DNA from: Acidithiobacillus acidisediminis | GTDB lineage: Bacteria > Pseudomonadota > Gammaproteobacteria > Acidithiobacillales > Acidithiobacillaceae | Direction: 5' to 3' | Assembly (NCBI RefSeq): GCF_023277115.1 | Contig: NZ_JALQCS010000001.1 | Coordinates: 248,001 to 312,000, forward strand | DNA: 64,000 bases | Part shown: one piece after another, positions 53,688 through 63,903 of the stretch | Layout: every line of letters starts with the position of its first letter | How positions within the stretch are numbered: the first letter of the stretch is position 1 | Position numbers and translations under genes: made by a program | The notes under the pieces: model-generated | Database searches by the model: none | What the model was told of the DNA's origin: nothing | What the model saw: only the letters and a program-made list of their open reading frames with translations

Positions 53688-56168
53688 ATGGGTAGGAGCG
53701 CCTTTTTTCGCCACCGGAGCTGGCGGTTCTGGTTCGTGTTGATTGTCCTCTTTGTGTTGCTGGATGCCACCGTCGGCGCCGGCTTCTGGACCTACCGCAT
53801 CTGGCAAAAGTTGCCACCAGTACGCGAGTTACAGCATTGGCACCCGGCCGAACCACTGCGCATCTACGCAAACAATGGGCAGTTGCTGCAGGTCATTGGC
53901 CCGCAATTACGCTATGCCCTGCCCTTGGACCAAGTCCCTAAGCATTTGCAGGATGCCTTCATCGCGGCAGAAAACTCCAAGTTTTACAGTCACAACCCGC
54001 TCTATTACCCGGTCAGTTTTCCCGGCATTTTTCGCGCCGCCTGGGTGGATCTGATTCATTGGGGACCGGTGCAAGGAGCGAGCACCATTACCGAGCAGGT
54101 GGCGCGGAATTTCTATCTGACGCCGAAAAAGACCATTACGCGCAAGGTGGCGGAAATCCTTCTGGCCTACAAATTGGCGCATCACTTGGATCGGGCGCAG
54201 ATTCTCGATCTCTACGTGAATAAGATCTATTTGGGTGAGGGGGCCTATGGGGTACAGGCGGCGGCCGAGACCTACTATGGCAAGACGGTTTCGCAACTCA
54301 GCTTGGGGGAGATGGCGACCCTGGCTGGCCTGCCCGCCGCGCCCTCGGCCTTCAACCCCATCGCCTCGCCTGCCTCGGCAAAGACCCGCCGGGATTATGT
54401 TCTACGGCGTATGGCTAAACTCGGCTTCATCAGCGAAGCTGCCGCCCAGCGTGCCATCGCCAAACCCATCGAGGCGCGCTATCACGCCCCGGCCAGCAAC
54501 CTGGCGCCCTACGCCACCGACTGGATCCGCACCTGGCTGGAAAAACACTTCGGGCCAGACTTTACCTATCGCAGCGGTTTACGGGTGTATACGAGCATCG
54601 ATCCGCGCGATCAACAGGCGGCCAGCAAGGACATGGCCATTGGCCTGGAGAACTATGGCATGGGCCTGGACAGCATGGACCCCAAGGCCTGGCGCGGCCC
54701 GATCGCCCAGCTTCACGGACAGATGCTGTACACGGCCCTGCGCGGCCAGCGCCCCCCCATGTTGCCGGACTATGATCCCGCCAATCTCCGTTGGGCCGTT
54801 GTAAAGAACGTGAATGCCCGCGAAGCGCAGATCGAGATCGAAGGGCAGCAGGCAGCCACGCTGAGCCTGCGACAAGTGGGCTGGGCGCGCCTACGGCCCA
54901 ATGGCGAGCGCCCAACGGCGGTGGATCAGGTGCTGGTGCCGGGGGATCTCATCTGGGTCCGGCATTACGTTGCAACCACCACCGAAGGCACGGGAAATCC
55001 GGTCTGGGGTACCAGGGTTTGGCATGACGTTCCCCACGGCGGCTGGCAATTGGCACAGATTCCGCACGTGCAAGGCGCGCTGGTTTCGTTAAACAGCCAC
55101 AGTGGCGCAATCCTCGCCCTGGTAGGAGGCTTCAGCTATGACCTCAGCCACTTCGACCGCGCTCTGTACTCTTACCGACAACCGGGTTCTGGCTTCAAGC
55201 CCTTCGTCTACGCGTCGGCGATCGATGCCCCCGCCTTGCTGGCCAGTGGACACAAGGGTTACTACACCCCAGTATCCTTGATTGCGGATACGCCCCTCGT
55301 CATTCACCTGGCGGATGGGCAGATCTACGCACCCACCAATTACAGCCGCACCTTCTCCAAGGTCCCATTCCCCATCTGGGAAGACCTCGCCGACTCCCAT
55401 AATGTGCCCAGCGTGCGCCTGCTCATGGATGTCGGCATTCCCTACGCGAAAACCTACGTGCAGCGCTTTGGCTTCCCTGCCAAGCAGATCCCGGCTACGC
55501 CCTCCATGGTCCTGGGAGCTGGGGATTTCACACCGCTGCAGATGGCCAAGGCCTACGCCACCTTCTCTAGCGGCGGTTTCCTGCCCCATCCCTACCTCAT
55601 CCGCAAGGTGGTCACCGCCGATGGCACCCAGGTCGCACTGCTGCATTGCCCCCTGGCCTATCAGCCACCAGCAACGCAGACGGTAATCCCGCCTGGGGTT
55701 GCCTATCTGATGACGCGGATGATGGAACGGGTGATTCGCGTCGGAACCGGGGTGGCAGCGCAGATCCTGCACCGTCATGACCTAGCGGGCAAGACAGGGA
55801 CCACCAATGCGGAAGAGAATGCCTGGTTCAATGGTTTCAATCCGCAGATCACGACATCCGTATGGGTAGGCTATGACGATAACCATACGATGGGGACCTG
55901 GGCGGCGGGGGCGCGAGAGGCCTTGCCCATTTGGATCCGCTACATGGGAACGGCGCTACAGGGCATGCCCGACAACGGCTTTTTCATACCTCCAGACGTG
56001 GTCACCGCACAATACAATCCCCGCACTGGCACCTTGGCGGATCCTGGAGCCCATGCCGGCCCCAGTAAAGGGGGATACTTTCTGGCTGGCTATTTGCCGC
56101 CCAAACCAAAGGCGCAAGAGCAGCGCGAAGAGCAAAGTTTCGTGCACGCACTGATGAGGATGTTCTAG
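53688..56168 (+). CDS. mrcA: Class A penicillin-binding protein 1 (transglycosylase/transpeptidase)
   Basis: The 826-residue protein has an N-terminal membrane anchor (residues ~12-34). The GT51 domain has AAENSKFYSH (E of the ED/EN motif), GASTITEQVARN and ILDLYVNKIYLGEGAYGVQA. The transpeptidase domain has intact SxxK (RQPGSGFKPF), SxN (ADSHNVPS) and KTG (LAGKTGTTN). An OB-like insert lies between. It builds and cross-links peptidoglycan. Its neighbour upstream is the degenerate DD-carboxypeptidase, and the two are probably co-transcribed. Confidence 0.93.
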   Translation: MGRSAFFRHRSWRFWFVLIVLFVLLDATVGAGFWTYRIWQKLPPVRELQHWHPAEPLRIYANNGQLLQVIGPQLRYALPLDQVPKHLQDAFIAAENSKFYSHNPLYYPVSFPGIFRAAWVDLIHWGPVQGASTITEQVARNFYLTPKKTITRKVAEILLAYKLAHHLDRAQILDLYVNKIYLGEGAYGVQAAAETYYGKTVSQLSLGEMATLAGLPAAPSAFNPIASPASAKTRRDYVLRRMAKLGFISEAAAQRAIAKPIEARYHAPASNLAPYATDWIRTWLEKHFGPDFTYRSGLRVYTSIDPRDQQAASKDMAIGLENYGMGLDSMDPKAWRGPIAQLHGQMLYTALRGQRPPMLPDYDPANLRWAVVKNVNAREAQIEIEGQQAATLSLRQVGWARLRPNGERPTAVDQVLVPGDLIWVRHYVATTTEGTGNPVWGTRVWHDVPHGGWQLAQIPHVQGALVSLNSHSGAILALVGGFSYDLSHFDRALYSYRQPGSGFKPFVYASAIDAPALLASGHKGYYTPVSLIADTPLVIHLADGQIYAPTNYSRTFSKVPFPIWEDLADSHNVPSVRLLMDVGIPYAKTYVQRFGFPAKQIPATPSMVLGAGDFTPLQMAKAYATFSSGGFLPHPYLIRKVVTADGTQVALLHCPLAYQPPATQTVIPPGVAYLMTRMMERVIRVGTGVAAQILHRHDLAGKTGTTNAEENAWFNGFNPQITTSVWVGYDDNHTMGTWAAGAREALPIWIRYMGTALQGMPDNGFFIPPDVVTAQYNPRTGTLADPGAHAGPSKGGYFLAGYLPPKPKAQEQREEQSFVHALMRMF

Positions 56169-56176
56169 GAGTGGAA

Positions 56177-56398
56177 ATGAGTGAAGAGAGCAGCAGTGGT
56201 GGAGCGACTTGGATTTGGGCCCTGGTGATTCTAATCTTGGCGGTCCTGGCCTACTTCTTTTTGCACGCTTGGCTGGTCAACGGAGTAGATCGCCCCGACC
56301 CCCATTCCTTGACCGTGATTCCAGGGCAACCAGCCCAAGCCACGCTGAAATTACCCCAGCTGAAAACTCTGGATGGGCAGGCAGCGCCCTATTCCTGA
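56177..56398 (+). CDS. Small single-pass membrane protein, 73 aa
   Basis: A short acidic N-terminus (SEESSSGGATW) leads into a membrane helix (IWALVILILAVLAYFFLHAW) and a ~40-residue periplasmic tail with PGQPAQATLKLP. I recognise no family. It starts 8 bases after mrcA (AGGAG precedes ATG 56177; GTG 56171 is an alternative). It is convergent with prs. Co-transcription with the PBP gene suggests envelope function. Confidence 0.6.
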   Translation: MSEESSSGGATWIWALVILILAVLAYFFLHAWLVNGVDRPDPHSLTVIPGQPAQATLKLPQLKTLDGQAAPYS

Positions 56399-56399
56399 C

Positions 56400-57347
56400 T
56401 CAGTCCATGAACAAGGAGCTGACGGAGTCTTCTTCGGCAATGCGACGGATGGTTTCGGCAAAGAGTTCGGCTACGGAGAGCACGCGGATCTTGGCGCAAG
56501 CCTTGGCCTCGCTGCTCAGGGGGATGGTATCTGTGACCACCAACTCATCCAGCGAAGAAGCGCTGATGCGTTCGATGGCCTTCCCGGAAAGCACGGGGTG
56601 GGTACAATAGGCACAGACCCGTAGGGCGCCCCGCGCCTTGAGGGCATGTGCCGCCTCGCACAGGGTATTGGCGGTATCGACCATATCGTCGACCAGCACA
56701 CAGCTGCGCCCCTCCACCTCGCCGATGATATTCATCACCACTGATTCATTGGGACGCGGGCGACGCTTGTCGATGATGGCCAAATCCACTTCCAGACGCT
56801 TGGCAATGGCGCGCGCGCGCACCACACCGCCAACATCGGGAGAGACCACCATGAGTTTTTCCGGATTCTGGCGCCAGATGTCGCCGAGAAGGATCGGTGA
56901 GGCGTAGATATTGTCGACGGGGACATCAAAGAAGCCCTGAATTTGGTCGGCATGCAGATCCATGGTCAGCACCCGGTGCGCCCCGGCGGTGGTCACCAGG
57001 TCCGCGACCAGCTTGGCGGTAATGGCGGTGCGGGCACGGGATTTGCGATCCTGGCGTGCATAACCAAAGTAGGGCATGACGGCGGTGATGCGGTTGGCCG
57101 AGGCACGTTTCAAGGCATCGATCATGGTCAGGAGTTCCATGAGATGATCGTTGGTCGGTGCGCAGGTCGGTTGCAGCACGAACACATCGTGACCGCGAAC
57201 ATTTTCCAGGACCTCGACGAAGACCTCACCGTCGCTAAAGCGACTGACCTCGACACGACCTAAAGGAATCTGGAGAAATTTGACGACTTGTGCCGCCAAG
57301 GCGGGATTGGCATTCCCGCTGAACACCATCAGGCTACCGTGAGACAT
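56400..57347 (-). CDS. prs: Ribose-phosphate pyrophosphokinase
   Basis: This 315-residue enzyme makes PRPP from ribose-5-phosphate and ATP. It has [73 protein letters not shown] and the PRPP loop [18 protein letters not shown]. It follows tRNA-Gln in the lolB-ispE-tRNA-prs unit, a widely conserved proteobacterial order. Confidence 0.96.
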   Translation of the reverse strand: MSHGSLMVFSGNANPALAAQVVKFLQIPLGRVEVSRFSDGEVFVEVLENVRGHDVFVLQPTCAPTNDHLMELLTMIDALKRASANRITAVMPYFGYARQDRKSRARTAITAKLVADLVTTAGAHRVLTMDLHADQIQGFFDVPVDNIYASPILLGDIWRQNPEKLMVVSPDVGGVVRARAIAKRLEVDLAIIDKRRPRPNESVVMNIIGEVEGRSCVLVDDMVDTANTLCEAAHALKARGALRVCAYCTHPVLSGKAIERISASSLDELVVTDTIPLSSEAKACAKIRVLSVAELFAETIRRIAEEDSVSSLFMD

Positions 57348-57386
57348 GAAAGGATCGGTCCCTCTGTACTGCCGGCAAAAATAAAA

Positions 57387-57461
57387 TGGCTGGGGCGCCA
57401 GGATTCGAACCTGGGAATGCCGGAATCAAAATCCGGTGCCTTACCGCTTGGCTACGCCCCA
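57387..57461 (-). tRNA. tRNA-Gln (anticodon TTG)
   Basis: A cloverleaf folds from the minus strand. The acceptor stem is TGGGGCG/CGCCCCA, the anticodon stem CCGGA/TCCGG has loop TTTTGAT (TTG at positions 34-36), and the T-loop is TTCGAAT. An encoded CCA follows the discriminator G. It decodes CAA. The first 10 bases are also the end of ispE, whose TAG stop is tRNA positions 8-10. Confidence 0.97.
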
Positions 57462-58315
57462 GCAGGGATTTCCGGGAGGAGCTCGAGGAGCGGGTGCTGA
57501 TTACACCCTCGCACTGCCCAGCCGCGCCATGCCGACGGTAGCTGGGCAAGAAGGGCTGCACCGTCCAACCCCTCCGCAAGCTCGGCAAAGCAACAAGCAC
57601 CGCTACCCGTCAAGCGTGCGTTTCTCAAGCCCTGCGCGCTCAGCCAATCGATGCATTCTGCAATGACCGGATAACGACGCCGAACCAGGGGCTCCAGGGT
57701 ATTCTCCTGCTCCCCCCCCAAAAACGCCGATATTGTGCTGGGCAGGTGTTGGCGTGTCAATTCGGGGTCCCGAAAAATCTCTGCGGTAGGAACGGAGACG
57801 CCTGGATGCACGAGCAAATAGCGCAGTTCCGGGACGGGCGGCATCGCCTGCAAACGTTCACCGATACCCTCTGCCCAGGCGCTGCGTCCGAATAGGAAGA
57901 TGGGGACATCAGCACCGAGAGAGCTGCCGAGTTCGATCAGTTCGGCACGGGTGAGGCCGCAATTCCAGAGTTGATTGAGCACCAGCAACGTCGTGGCGGC
58001 ATCGGAAGAGCCGCCACCGACCCCACCCCCCTCGGGAAGGCGCTTACGCAGGGTGATTTCCACGCCTTCGCGCCGGCCGCAGCGCTCCGCGAGCAGGCGC
58101 GCAGCGCGCAGGGTGAGTTCCTTCTCCGGCGGAATGTCGCCGGGTCCACCGGAGGAACGGAAGATCCCTGACGGTAGCGAGGAAAAGTGCAAATCATCGC
58201 CGAGGTCGAGAAACTGAAATACGCTCTGCAGCAGGTGATAGCCGTCCGCCCGGCGTCCCACCACCCGCAACATCAAGTTCAGCTTGGCCGGAGCCGGATA
58301 CCAGGCGTCGCTCAT
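57452..58315 (-). CDS. ispE: 4-diphosphocytidyl-2-C-methyl-D-erythritol kinase
   Basis: This 287-residue GHMP kinase of the MEP isoprenoid pathway has PAPAKLNLMLRVVGRRADGY at the N-terminus. The ATP motif is GGGVGGGSSDAATTLLVLNQ, and RNARLTGSGACCFAELAEG is near the C-terminus. ATG 58315 fits the family. It overlaps the lolB stop by 4 bases (ATGA), and its own stop lies inside tRNA-Gln. Confidence 0.95.
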   Translation of the reverse strand: MSDAWYPAPAKLNLMLRVVGRRADGYHLLQSVFQFLDLGDDLHFSSLPSGIFRSSGGPGDIPPEKELTLRAARLLAERCGRREGVEITLRKRLPEGGGVGGGSSDAATTLLVLNQLWNCGLTRAELIELGSSLGADVPIFLFGRSAWAEGIGERLQAMPPVPELRYLLVHPGVSVPTAEIFRDPELTRQHLPSTISAFLGGEQENTLEPLVRRRYPVIAECIDWLSAQGLRNARLTGSGACCFAELAEGLDGAALLAQLPSAWRGWAVRGCNQHPLLELLPEIPAGA

Positions 58316-58929
58316 CCTCGCCCCAGACGCCAATCGCTGACGGCGATGCGCATTTGCACCCCGTCTGGGCCCGTGGCCTGCAGCAAGGCCGGCATGCGCA
58401 AGCCCCCCACGGCCTCGTAGTGCAGATATTGCAAGTGCCAGGCGCCCCAGTCTGCCGTGCGCGGCAAGCCCTCCGCATCATAGGCACCAACTTGGCCACG
58501 CGCAGGAATCCCCAACAGCCAATCCGGCAGTTCGTGGACCGGCAACGAAACCCCCAGGACCCTTTGCAAGAGTTCGCCCATATTCGCGGCGACCAGCCGC
58601 TTGCCGTTGGCCTCCACGAGGGAGGCCTGCTGCTCATTCTCCTGCAGCTCAGCCACGGTATTGCCCAATGGCCCCAGGATCATCAGGTGCGCACCCTGCG
58701 GCTCCTGCCGCCAGATAAAGCCAAAACTCTGGCTGCCCTGAGGGCTGCGCAGGGAGGCCTGCCCATTGGCGGTCCAACGCTGCAGCGATGTCAGCACCTG
58801 CGCCCGCTGTTCCGCGGGCAGCAGCAGGTGTGCGGCCGGGGGTGCAGGCGGGAGCTGGGCACAGGCGCTCAAGAAAAGGAGGGCAGGGAATATCAGGCCC
58901 TTCCAGGTGGGCCGTGCCAGGCGATTCAT
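58312..58929 (-). CDS. lolB: Outer-membrane lipoprotein receptor LolB
   Basis: The 205-residue protein has a lipoprotein signal with lipobox LSAC (FPALLFLSACAQLPPAPP). The beta-barrel-like fold has SLQRWTANGQASLRSPQGSQ, FIWRQEPQGAHLMILGPLGN and LGVSLPVHELPDWLLGIPA, typical of LolB. It accepts lipoproteins from LolA and inserts them in the outer membrane. The start ATG overlaps the TPR gene stop (ATGA). Confidence 0.9.
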   Translation of the reverse strand: MNRLARPTWKGLIFPALLFLSACAQLPPAPPAAHLLLPAEQRAQVLTSLQRWTANGQASLRSPQGSQSFGFIWRQEPQGAHLMILGPLGNTVAELQENEQQASLVEANGKRLVAANMGELLQRVLGVSLPVHELPDWLLGIPARGQVGAYDAEGLPRTADWGAWHLQYLHYEAVGGLRMPALLQATGPDGVQMRIAVSDWRLGRG

Positions 58930-60575
58930 GGATGCAGCAAATCCTCTTGTAAACGGCGACTGGTGGGATGGCGCTTCAAACCCTGCTGCCATAGGGTTCG
59001 CGCCTCCTTCTTCTGGCCCATTTTCCATAAAACGCGACCCAGATGGCTCAATACCTCTGGCTCCTCTCCCAAGCCGGCGTGTGCCTGCTGCAGGTATTTG
59101 AGGGCCTGCGCTTGGTCGCCCTGCAAATGATACAGCCATCCCACGCTATCCTGGATGTTGGGATCCTCCGGAGCGAGCTGGATGGCTTTGTGCAGGTAAT
59201 GGGCAGCAGTGGCGAGCTCGTCCCTCCGTTGCAGCAGGCTGTAGCCGAGAAAGTTGTAGGCTTGAGCATCCTCCGGGCGCAAATCGATGACGATCTTCAT
59301 AGCCTTTTCCATGCCCGCATAATCCCCCTGCTGCTCTGCCACCGTACCACGGGCATACCACAGGTCTGCATCGCGGGGGTGTTGTTCCAAGGCCTGATCC
59401 AGCACCTGCACGGCCGATGCCACCTGTCCTTGCTCCTGCAACAACTCAGCCCGCAACAAGGGAATTTGCACATTATCAGGATGCCGGGCCTGCAATTTTT
59501 CCACCTGCAGCAGGGCCTTCTTCTTCTGCCCCTGTGCATAATAGATCTGCACCATACGCAGCTGCGCCTCGTCCGCCAGGGGTGTACCACTGAGCTTGTC
59601 GTAAGCTGCCAGCGCTGGCGCCCAGTCCTTTTGCTCCTCGGCAAGCCGCCCCTGGTAATAAGATAACAACGGGCTGTGCGGCAGGAGCTCGCGCAGATGC
59701 TCGAGTGCTTGCTGGCTACCCGTCCAGTCCTTTTCGGCTATTCCCAGGAGCAGAAGCTGCTCCCAGATTTGCGGCTGCTCGGGCCGCAGCAGACTGAGCT
59801 GCTGCAGCACCCGGTACGCTTGCGTCTGACCCCCAAGGCTCAGATAGAGCTTGGCAAGATAGACGCGCGCGGCTTCCGCATTGGGATGGGCAGCACAAAA
59901 CCCTTGTATAGACCGCAGGGCGGCCAGGGCATTTCCCTGCTGATGCAGGGTCTCCGCATGGAGAATGGCTGCCTCGTCCCAGTCGGGACGCAACTCTAGC
60001 GCGCGGGCAAAGGCGCTTTCTGCTTTTTCCGGTTGCTTTTCCAGCAGGGCAATACGGCCAAGGGTCATCTGTGCCGCCGCCGATTGCGGGTGCTGTTGCA
60101 GAACGCTGTGGATCAAGCGCTCCGCGTCTCCCAGACGACCATGCTGGGCCAGGAGTTCCGCCAACTCGCTACTGACGCGCTCATCGTCCGGAAAGCGGGC
60201 CAGCGTCGCTTGCAGCAGGTCAATGGCGGCGGAATCCTGGCCATCGGCCAACAGTAAACCCGCCTCAAAACGGGCTGACTCGCTGTCTTCCGGGGCCAAT
60301 TCATGCCAGTGCTTGGCCCAGTGCAGGGCCTGCGGCAAATCGCCCAGCTGCGCTGCCGCCTTGGTTGCCGCCGCCAATACCGCCGCCGTAGGCAGTTGGT
60401 CGACGCTGTGCTTCCAGGCCGCCAGGGCATCCTGTCGATCCCCTTGCTGGGTGGCCATCTCCGCGCTGAGGAGATAGAACAGGCCTTCGCCAGTCAGGGT
60501 CACGCTGGCCGGGGCAAGGGGTGCCGCAAGGAGCAAGGCTAACGCTGTCCACCGCCACCACACTCTGCTGCCCAT
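58926..60575 (-). CDS. Secreted tetratricopeptide-repeat protein
   Basis: This 549-residue protein has a signal peptide (VWWRWTALALLLAAPLAPAS). About ten or more TPR units follow (for example SAFARALELRPDWDEAAILH, KALLQVEKLQARHPDNVQIP and ATAAHYLHKAIQLAPEDPNI). It is likely periplasmic or outer-membrane attached and may scaffold envelope proteins. ATG 60575 gives the signal peptide; a longer reading frame upstream lacks support. It heads the lolB-ispE unit and is divergent from hemA. Confidence 0.85.
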   Translation of the reverse strand: MGSRVWWRWTALALLLAAPLAPASVTLTGEGLFYLLSAEMATQQGDRQDALAAWKHSVDQLPTAAVLAAATKAAAQLGDLPQALHWAKHWHELAPEDSESARFEAGLLLADGQDSAAIDLLQATLARFPDDERVSSELAELLAQHGRLGDAERLIHSVLQQHPQSAAAQMTLGRIALLEKQPEKAESAFARALELRPDWDEAAILHAETLHQQGNALAALRSIQGFCAAHPNAEAARVYLAKLYLSLGGQTQAYRVLQQLSLLRPEQPQIWEQLLLLGIAEKDWTGSQQALEHLRELLPHSPLLSYYQGRLAEEQKDWAPALAAYDKLSGTPLADEAQLRMVQIYYAQGQKKKALLQVEKLQARHPDNVQIPLLRAELLQEQGQVASAVQVLDQALEQHPRDADLWYARGTVAEQQGDYAGMEKAMKIVIDLRPEDAQAYNFLGYSLLQRRDELATAAHYLHKAIQLAPEDPNIQDSVGWLYHLQGDQAQALKYLQQAHAGLGEEPEVLSHLGRVLWKMGQKKEARTLWQQGLKRHPTSRRLQEDLLHP

Positions 60576-60699
60576 GCCTGTCCCTGTGCGACACAATGCG
60601 CTGACAATAGCGCCAGCACCTGCGGCTTGCAATCCGGCCAAGCCTTGCGGACAATGCGCCGGTAGAGAGTAATGCCCCATATTTACGGACGATACAGCC

Positions 60700-61959
60700 A
60701 TTTTTTGCTACGGGTTAAGTCATTACAGTGCGCCCATCGAGGTGCGCGAGAAGGTCGCATTTGCGCCCGATCAGTTGGCCGCGGCACATCGTGATCTCCT
60801 GGCGCAACATCTGGCCAAAGAAGCCCTCATCCTTTCTACCTGCAATCGTACCGAAATCTACACCTACGGCGGTGCCGGACCGCAAGAGCCGCGACTGCGG
60901 CAATGGCTGGCCCAATTTCATGGTATCGATGCCGAGCTGCTCACCGGTAACAGCTTCTCCTTCCAAGACGCCGCTGCGGTACAGCACCTGTTCCGGGTAG
61001 TGTGTGGACTGGATTCGATGATCATCGGCGAGCCACAGATCCTCGGACAAGTGAAGGACGCCTATCAAATAGCCGCCGATATCGATAGCACCGGGCCGGT
61101 ACTCAATCGCTTGCTGCATTGGGCCTTTCGCGTTGCCAAACAGGTCCGCACGGAAACCGCCATTGGTTCGGCACCCGTCAGCGTCGCCTATGCGGCCGTC
61201 AGCCTGGCACGCCAGCTCCTTGGTTCGCTGCAAGACAAGCGGGTGCTGCTCATCGGTGCCGGAGAAACCATCGAACTGGTCGCCACCCATCTGCGCGAGC
61301 ATGAGCTCGACGGCTTTCATGTCGTCAATCGCAGTCCGGATCGGGCCCGCCTGCTGGCGGGTCGGCTCGGTGGTCAAGCCCATCCCTTGGAAGATGCCGC
61401 AGCCCTCCTTCCCCACGTCGATCTGGTCTTGAGTTGTACCGCCAGCCCACAGATCCTCTTGCGCTCCGCCGACCTGCAGCAGGGTCTTCCTCGCACGCGG
61501 GGCAGCCTGCTGCTGCTCGATCTCGCCGTGCCTCGCGACATCGATCCGGCGATTGCCGATCTGGACGACTGCTACCTGTATACCATCGATGACCTGAACG
61601 ATATCGCCCAGGCCGGTGTACAGGCGCGACGGGAGGCGGCGAAGGAGGCGGAACAGATCATTGCGCAGGAGGCCGAGGGCTTCCAACATTGGCGCGACAG
61701 CCTGGAGGTGGTGCCGGCCATCCGCCGCCTGCGCGAGCATGTGGAACAGGCGCGTCTGATGGAGTTGCAGCGCTTTCGCCACTATCTGCAGCAAGGCCAG
61801 GACCCGGGTGCCGTGCTCGACGCCTTCTCCAAGGCCCTGATGAACAAGGTCTTGCACGATCCCATCTCCACCCTGCGCCAGCCCTGCCAGGAAGCCACGA
61901 GCGAGGCCTTGGTCGCCTCACTGGATATCCTCTTCCATCTCAGCGACGCCGAAGGATGA
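60700..61959 (+). CDS. hemA: Glutamyl-tRNA reductase
   Basis: This 419-residue enzyme starts tetrapyrrole synthesis by reducing Glu-tRNA. It has STCNRTEIY with the catalytic Cys, [28 protein letters not shown] and [13 protein letters not shown]. The conserved [12 protein letters not shown]-terminus is in frame upstream of GTG 60742. No ATG, GTG or TTG lies between it and the in-frame stop (60670). AUU 60700 gives [12 protein letters not shown] and normal length, so it is my choice of start. A frameshift at the adjacent T6 tract from ATG 60672 is the alternative. prfA follows with an ATGA overlap. Confidence 0.87.
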   Translation: MFCYGLSHYSAPIEVREKVAFAPDQLAAAHRDLLAQHLAKEALILSTCNRTEIYTYGGAGPQEPRLRQWLAQFHGIDAELLTGNSFSFQDAAAVQHLFRVVCGLDSMIIGEPQILGQVKDAYQIAADIDSTGPVLNRLLHWAFRVAKQVRTETAIGSAPVSVAYAAVSLARQLLGSLQDKRVLLIGAGETIELVATHLREHELDGFHVVNRSPDRARLLAGRLGGQAHPLEDAAALLPHVDLVLSCTASPQILLRSADLQQGLPRTRGSLLLLDLAVPRDIDPAIADLDDCYLYTIDDLNDIAQAGVQARREAAKEAEQIIAQEAEGFQHWRDSLEVVPAIRRLREHVEQARLMELQRFRHYLQQGQDPGAVLDAFSKALMNKVLHDPISTLRQPCQEATSEALVASLDILFHLSDAEG

Positions 61960-63053
61960 GTCTCAGCCCCCGTCTGGAGGGCCAACTCGAGCAGTTGAGC
62001 CTGCGCGCCGAAGAGCTGGAACACCGCCTAGCAAGCCCGGAGATCCTTCAGGATCCGCAACAATACCAAGCCTTGTCGCGGGAATTGGGCGAGATCCAGC
62101 CTCTGCGTGACCTCCTCGCTCGCCAACAACGCCGACAGCGGGACTATGATGATGCGGCGCGCATCCTGCGCGAAGAAGCGGATGCGGACTTGCGCGCCCT
62201 GGCGGGCGAGGAGCTGACGGCCGCGGAAGCGGAAATTGCCGAGCTGGAGGCGGAATTGCGCCTGCGTCTCCTGCCCAAGGATCCGCAGGATGAACGCAAT
62301 GTCTTTCTCGAGGTACGGGCAGGTACCGGCGGAGAGGAGGCGGCCCTTTTTGCTGGTGATCTGGCACGCATGTACAGCCGCTATGCCGAGAGCAAGCGCT
62401 TTGGCGTAACCATCCTCTCCGCCTCCGAATCGGAGCGCGGCGGCTACCGCGAAGTGGTCCTGGAAATTGCCGGACGTGGAGCCTATTCCCGCTTCAAATT
62501 TGAATCGGGTGGGCACCGCGTACAGCGCGTGCCGGAAACCGAGGCGCAGGGCCGCATCCACACCTCGGCCTGTACCGTTGCGGTCCTGCCTGAAGTGGAC
62601 GAGATCGAGGGCATACAGATTCAGAGCAGTGATCTGCGCATCGACACCTTCCGCGCCAGTGGCGCCGGCGGACAGCACGTCAACAAGACCGATTCGGCAG
62701 TACGGATCACCCATCTTCCATCGGGGCTGGTGGTCGCCTGCCAGGAAGATCGCTCGCAGCACAAAAACCGCGCCAAGGCCATGGCCCTGTTGCAAGCACG
62801 CTTGATGGAGATGGAGCAGGAAAAGCAGCAGAGCGCCACGGCTGCGGCGCGACGCTCTCTGGTAGGCTCGGGTGATCGCTCCGAGCGTATTCGCACCTAC
62901 AATTTTCCCCAGGGTAGAGTGACCGATCACCGCATCAACCTCACGCTCTACCGTCTGGAGGCCGTCATGGCTGGCGATCTCGACCCACTCTACGAGGCGC
63001 TCTTGCGCGAACACCAGGCGGACCTTTTACAAAGTCTCGGTGATGAGCCCTGA
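61956..63053 (+). CDS. prfA: Peptide chain release factor 1
   Basis: The 365-residue protein has the PxT-equivalent codon-recognition region, [20 protein letters not shown] and the ribosome peptidyl-transfer motif GGQ ([20 protein letters not shown]). It recognises UAA/UAG stops. ATG 61956 overlaps the hemA stop by ATGA, and the family N-terminus follows. prmC, which methylates the GGQ glutamine, begins inside its end. Confidence 0.95.
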   Translation: MSLSPRLEGQLEQLSLRAEELEHRLASPEILQDPQQYQALSRELGEIQPLRDLLARQQRRQRDYDDAARILREEADADLRALAGEELTAAEAEIAELEAELRLRLLPKDPQDERNVFLEVRAGTGGEEAALFAGDLARMYSRYAESKRFGVTILSASESERGGYREVVLEIAGRGAYSRFKFESGGHRVQRVPETEAQGRIHTSACTVAVLPEVDEIEGIQIQSSDLRIDTFRASGAGGQHVNKTDSAVRITHLPSGLVVACQEDRSQHKNRAKAMALLQARLMEMEQEKQQSATAAARRSLVGSGDRSERIRTYNFPQGRVTDHRINLTLYRLEAVMAGDLDPLYEALLREHQADLLQSLGDEP

Positions 63054-63903
63054 GACACCCACGGCGGCGGACTCCCTGCGCCAATGGCAACAATGGCTGA
63101 TCCATCAGCTGGCAACGCAAAGCGATGATGCCTCCCAAGAGGCGCGCTGGATTCTTGCCGACCTGCTGGGCAATGGGCAGACGCTCTGGCGCGACCCGCA
63201 GATGGCCCTGGGAGAGGAGCGACGTGCGCGCCTGCTGGCGCTGCTCGCCCGGCGCCTCGACGGTACGCCGCTGGCCTACTGTTTGGGGCACTGGTCCTTC
63301 ATGGATCTCGATCTGCGGGTCGATCCCCGGGCACTGATTCCCCGCCCGGATACCGAAACGCTGGTGCGTTGGGCCCTGGAGCAGTTGCCAAAGAGTGGAG
63401 CGGTACTCGATCTGGGCACGGGTTCCGGTGCAATCGTCCTTGCCCTGGCGCAGGCGCGGCCCGAACTCGACTATTGGGCGGTGGACAACAGTACGGAAGC
63501 CTTGACCCTGGCCCGGCAGAATGCCGAAGCGCTGAGACAACAGATCCACTGGTGCCAGGGCGACTGGTGTGCCGCACTCCCGGCAACACAGCAGTTTGCA
63601 TTGATTGTGAGCAATCCACCCTATCTGGCGGCCGACGATCCGCATCTTCCCGATCTGCACGCAGAGCCACGCGCTGCCCTGGTGGCCGGGGAAAGCGGCC
63701 TCGAGGCCTATCAGGCCATCCTCTCCGGTCTGGCGCCGCACCTGCGCCCCGGCACCCGCCTCGGCTTCGAACATGGCGTCGCGCAAGGCCCAGCCGTGCG
63801 TGCGCTGATGGCCGCCCATGGCTGGCAGGACCTTGCCGTGCTTTGGGATCTCGCCGGCCGGGAACGCGCGAGCACCAGCATCTGGAGGGGAGAAGATGCC
63901 TGA
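63043..63903 (+). CDS. prmC: Release-factor glutamine N5-methyltransferase
   Basis: This 286-residue SAM enzyme methylates the Gln of the RF1/RF2 GGQ motif. It has [20 protein letters not shown], the SAM motif [19 protein letters not shown] and the catalytic NPPY in [22 protein letters not shown] 63040 is one codon upstream and also possible. It overlaps prfA and mutM, so the four genes form one operon. Confidence 0.94.
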   Translation: MSPETPTAADSLRQWQQWLIHQLATQSDDASQEARWILADLLGNGQTLWRDPQMALGEERRARLLALLARRLDGTPLAYCLGHWSFMDLDLRVDPRALIPRPDTETLVRWALEQLPKSGAVLDLGTGSGAIVLALAQARPELDYWAVDNSTEALTLARQNAEALRQQIHWCQGDWCAALPATQQFALIVSNPPYLAADDPHLPDLHAEPRAALVAGESGLEAYQAILSGLAPHLRPGTRLGFEHGVAQGPAVRALMAAHGWQDLAVLWDLAGRERASTSIWRGEDA

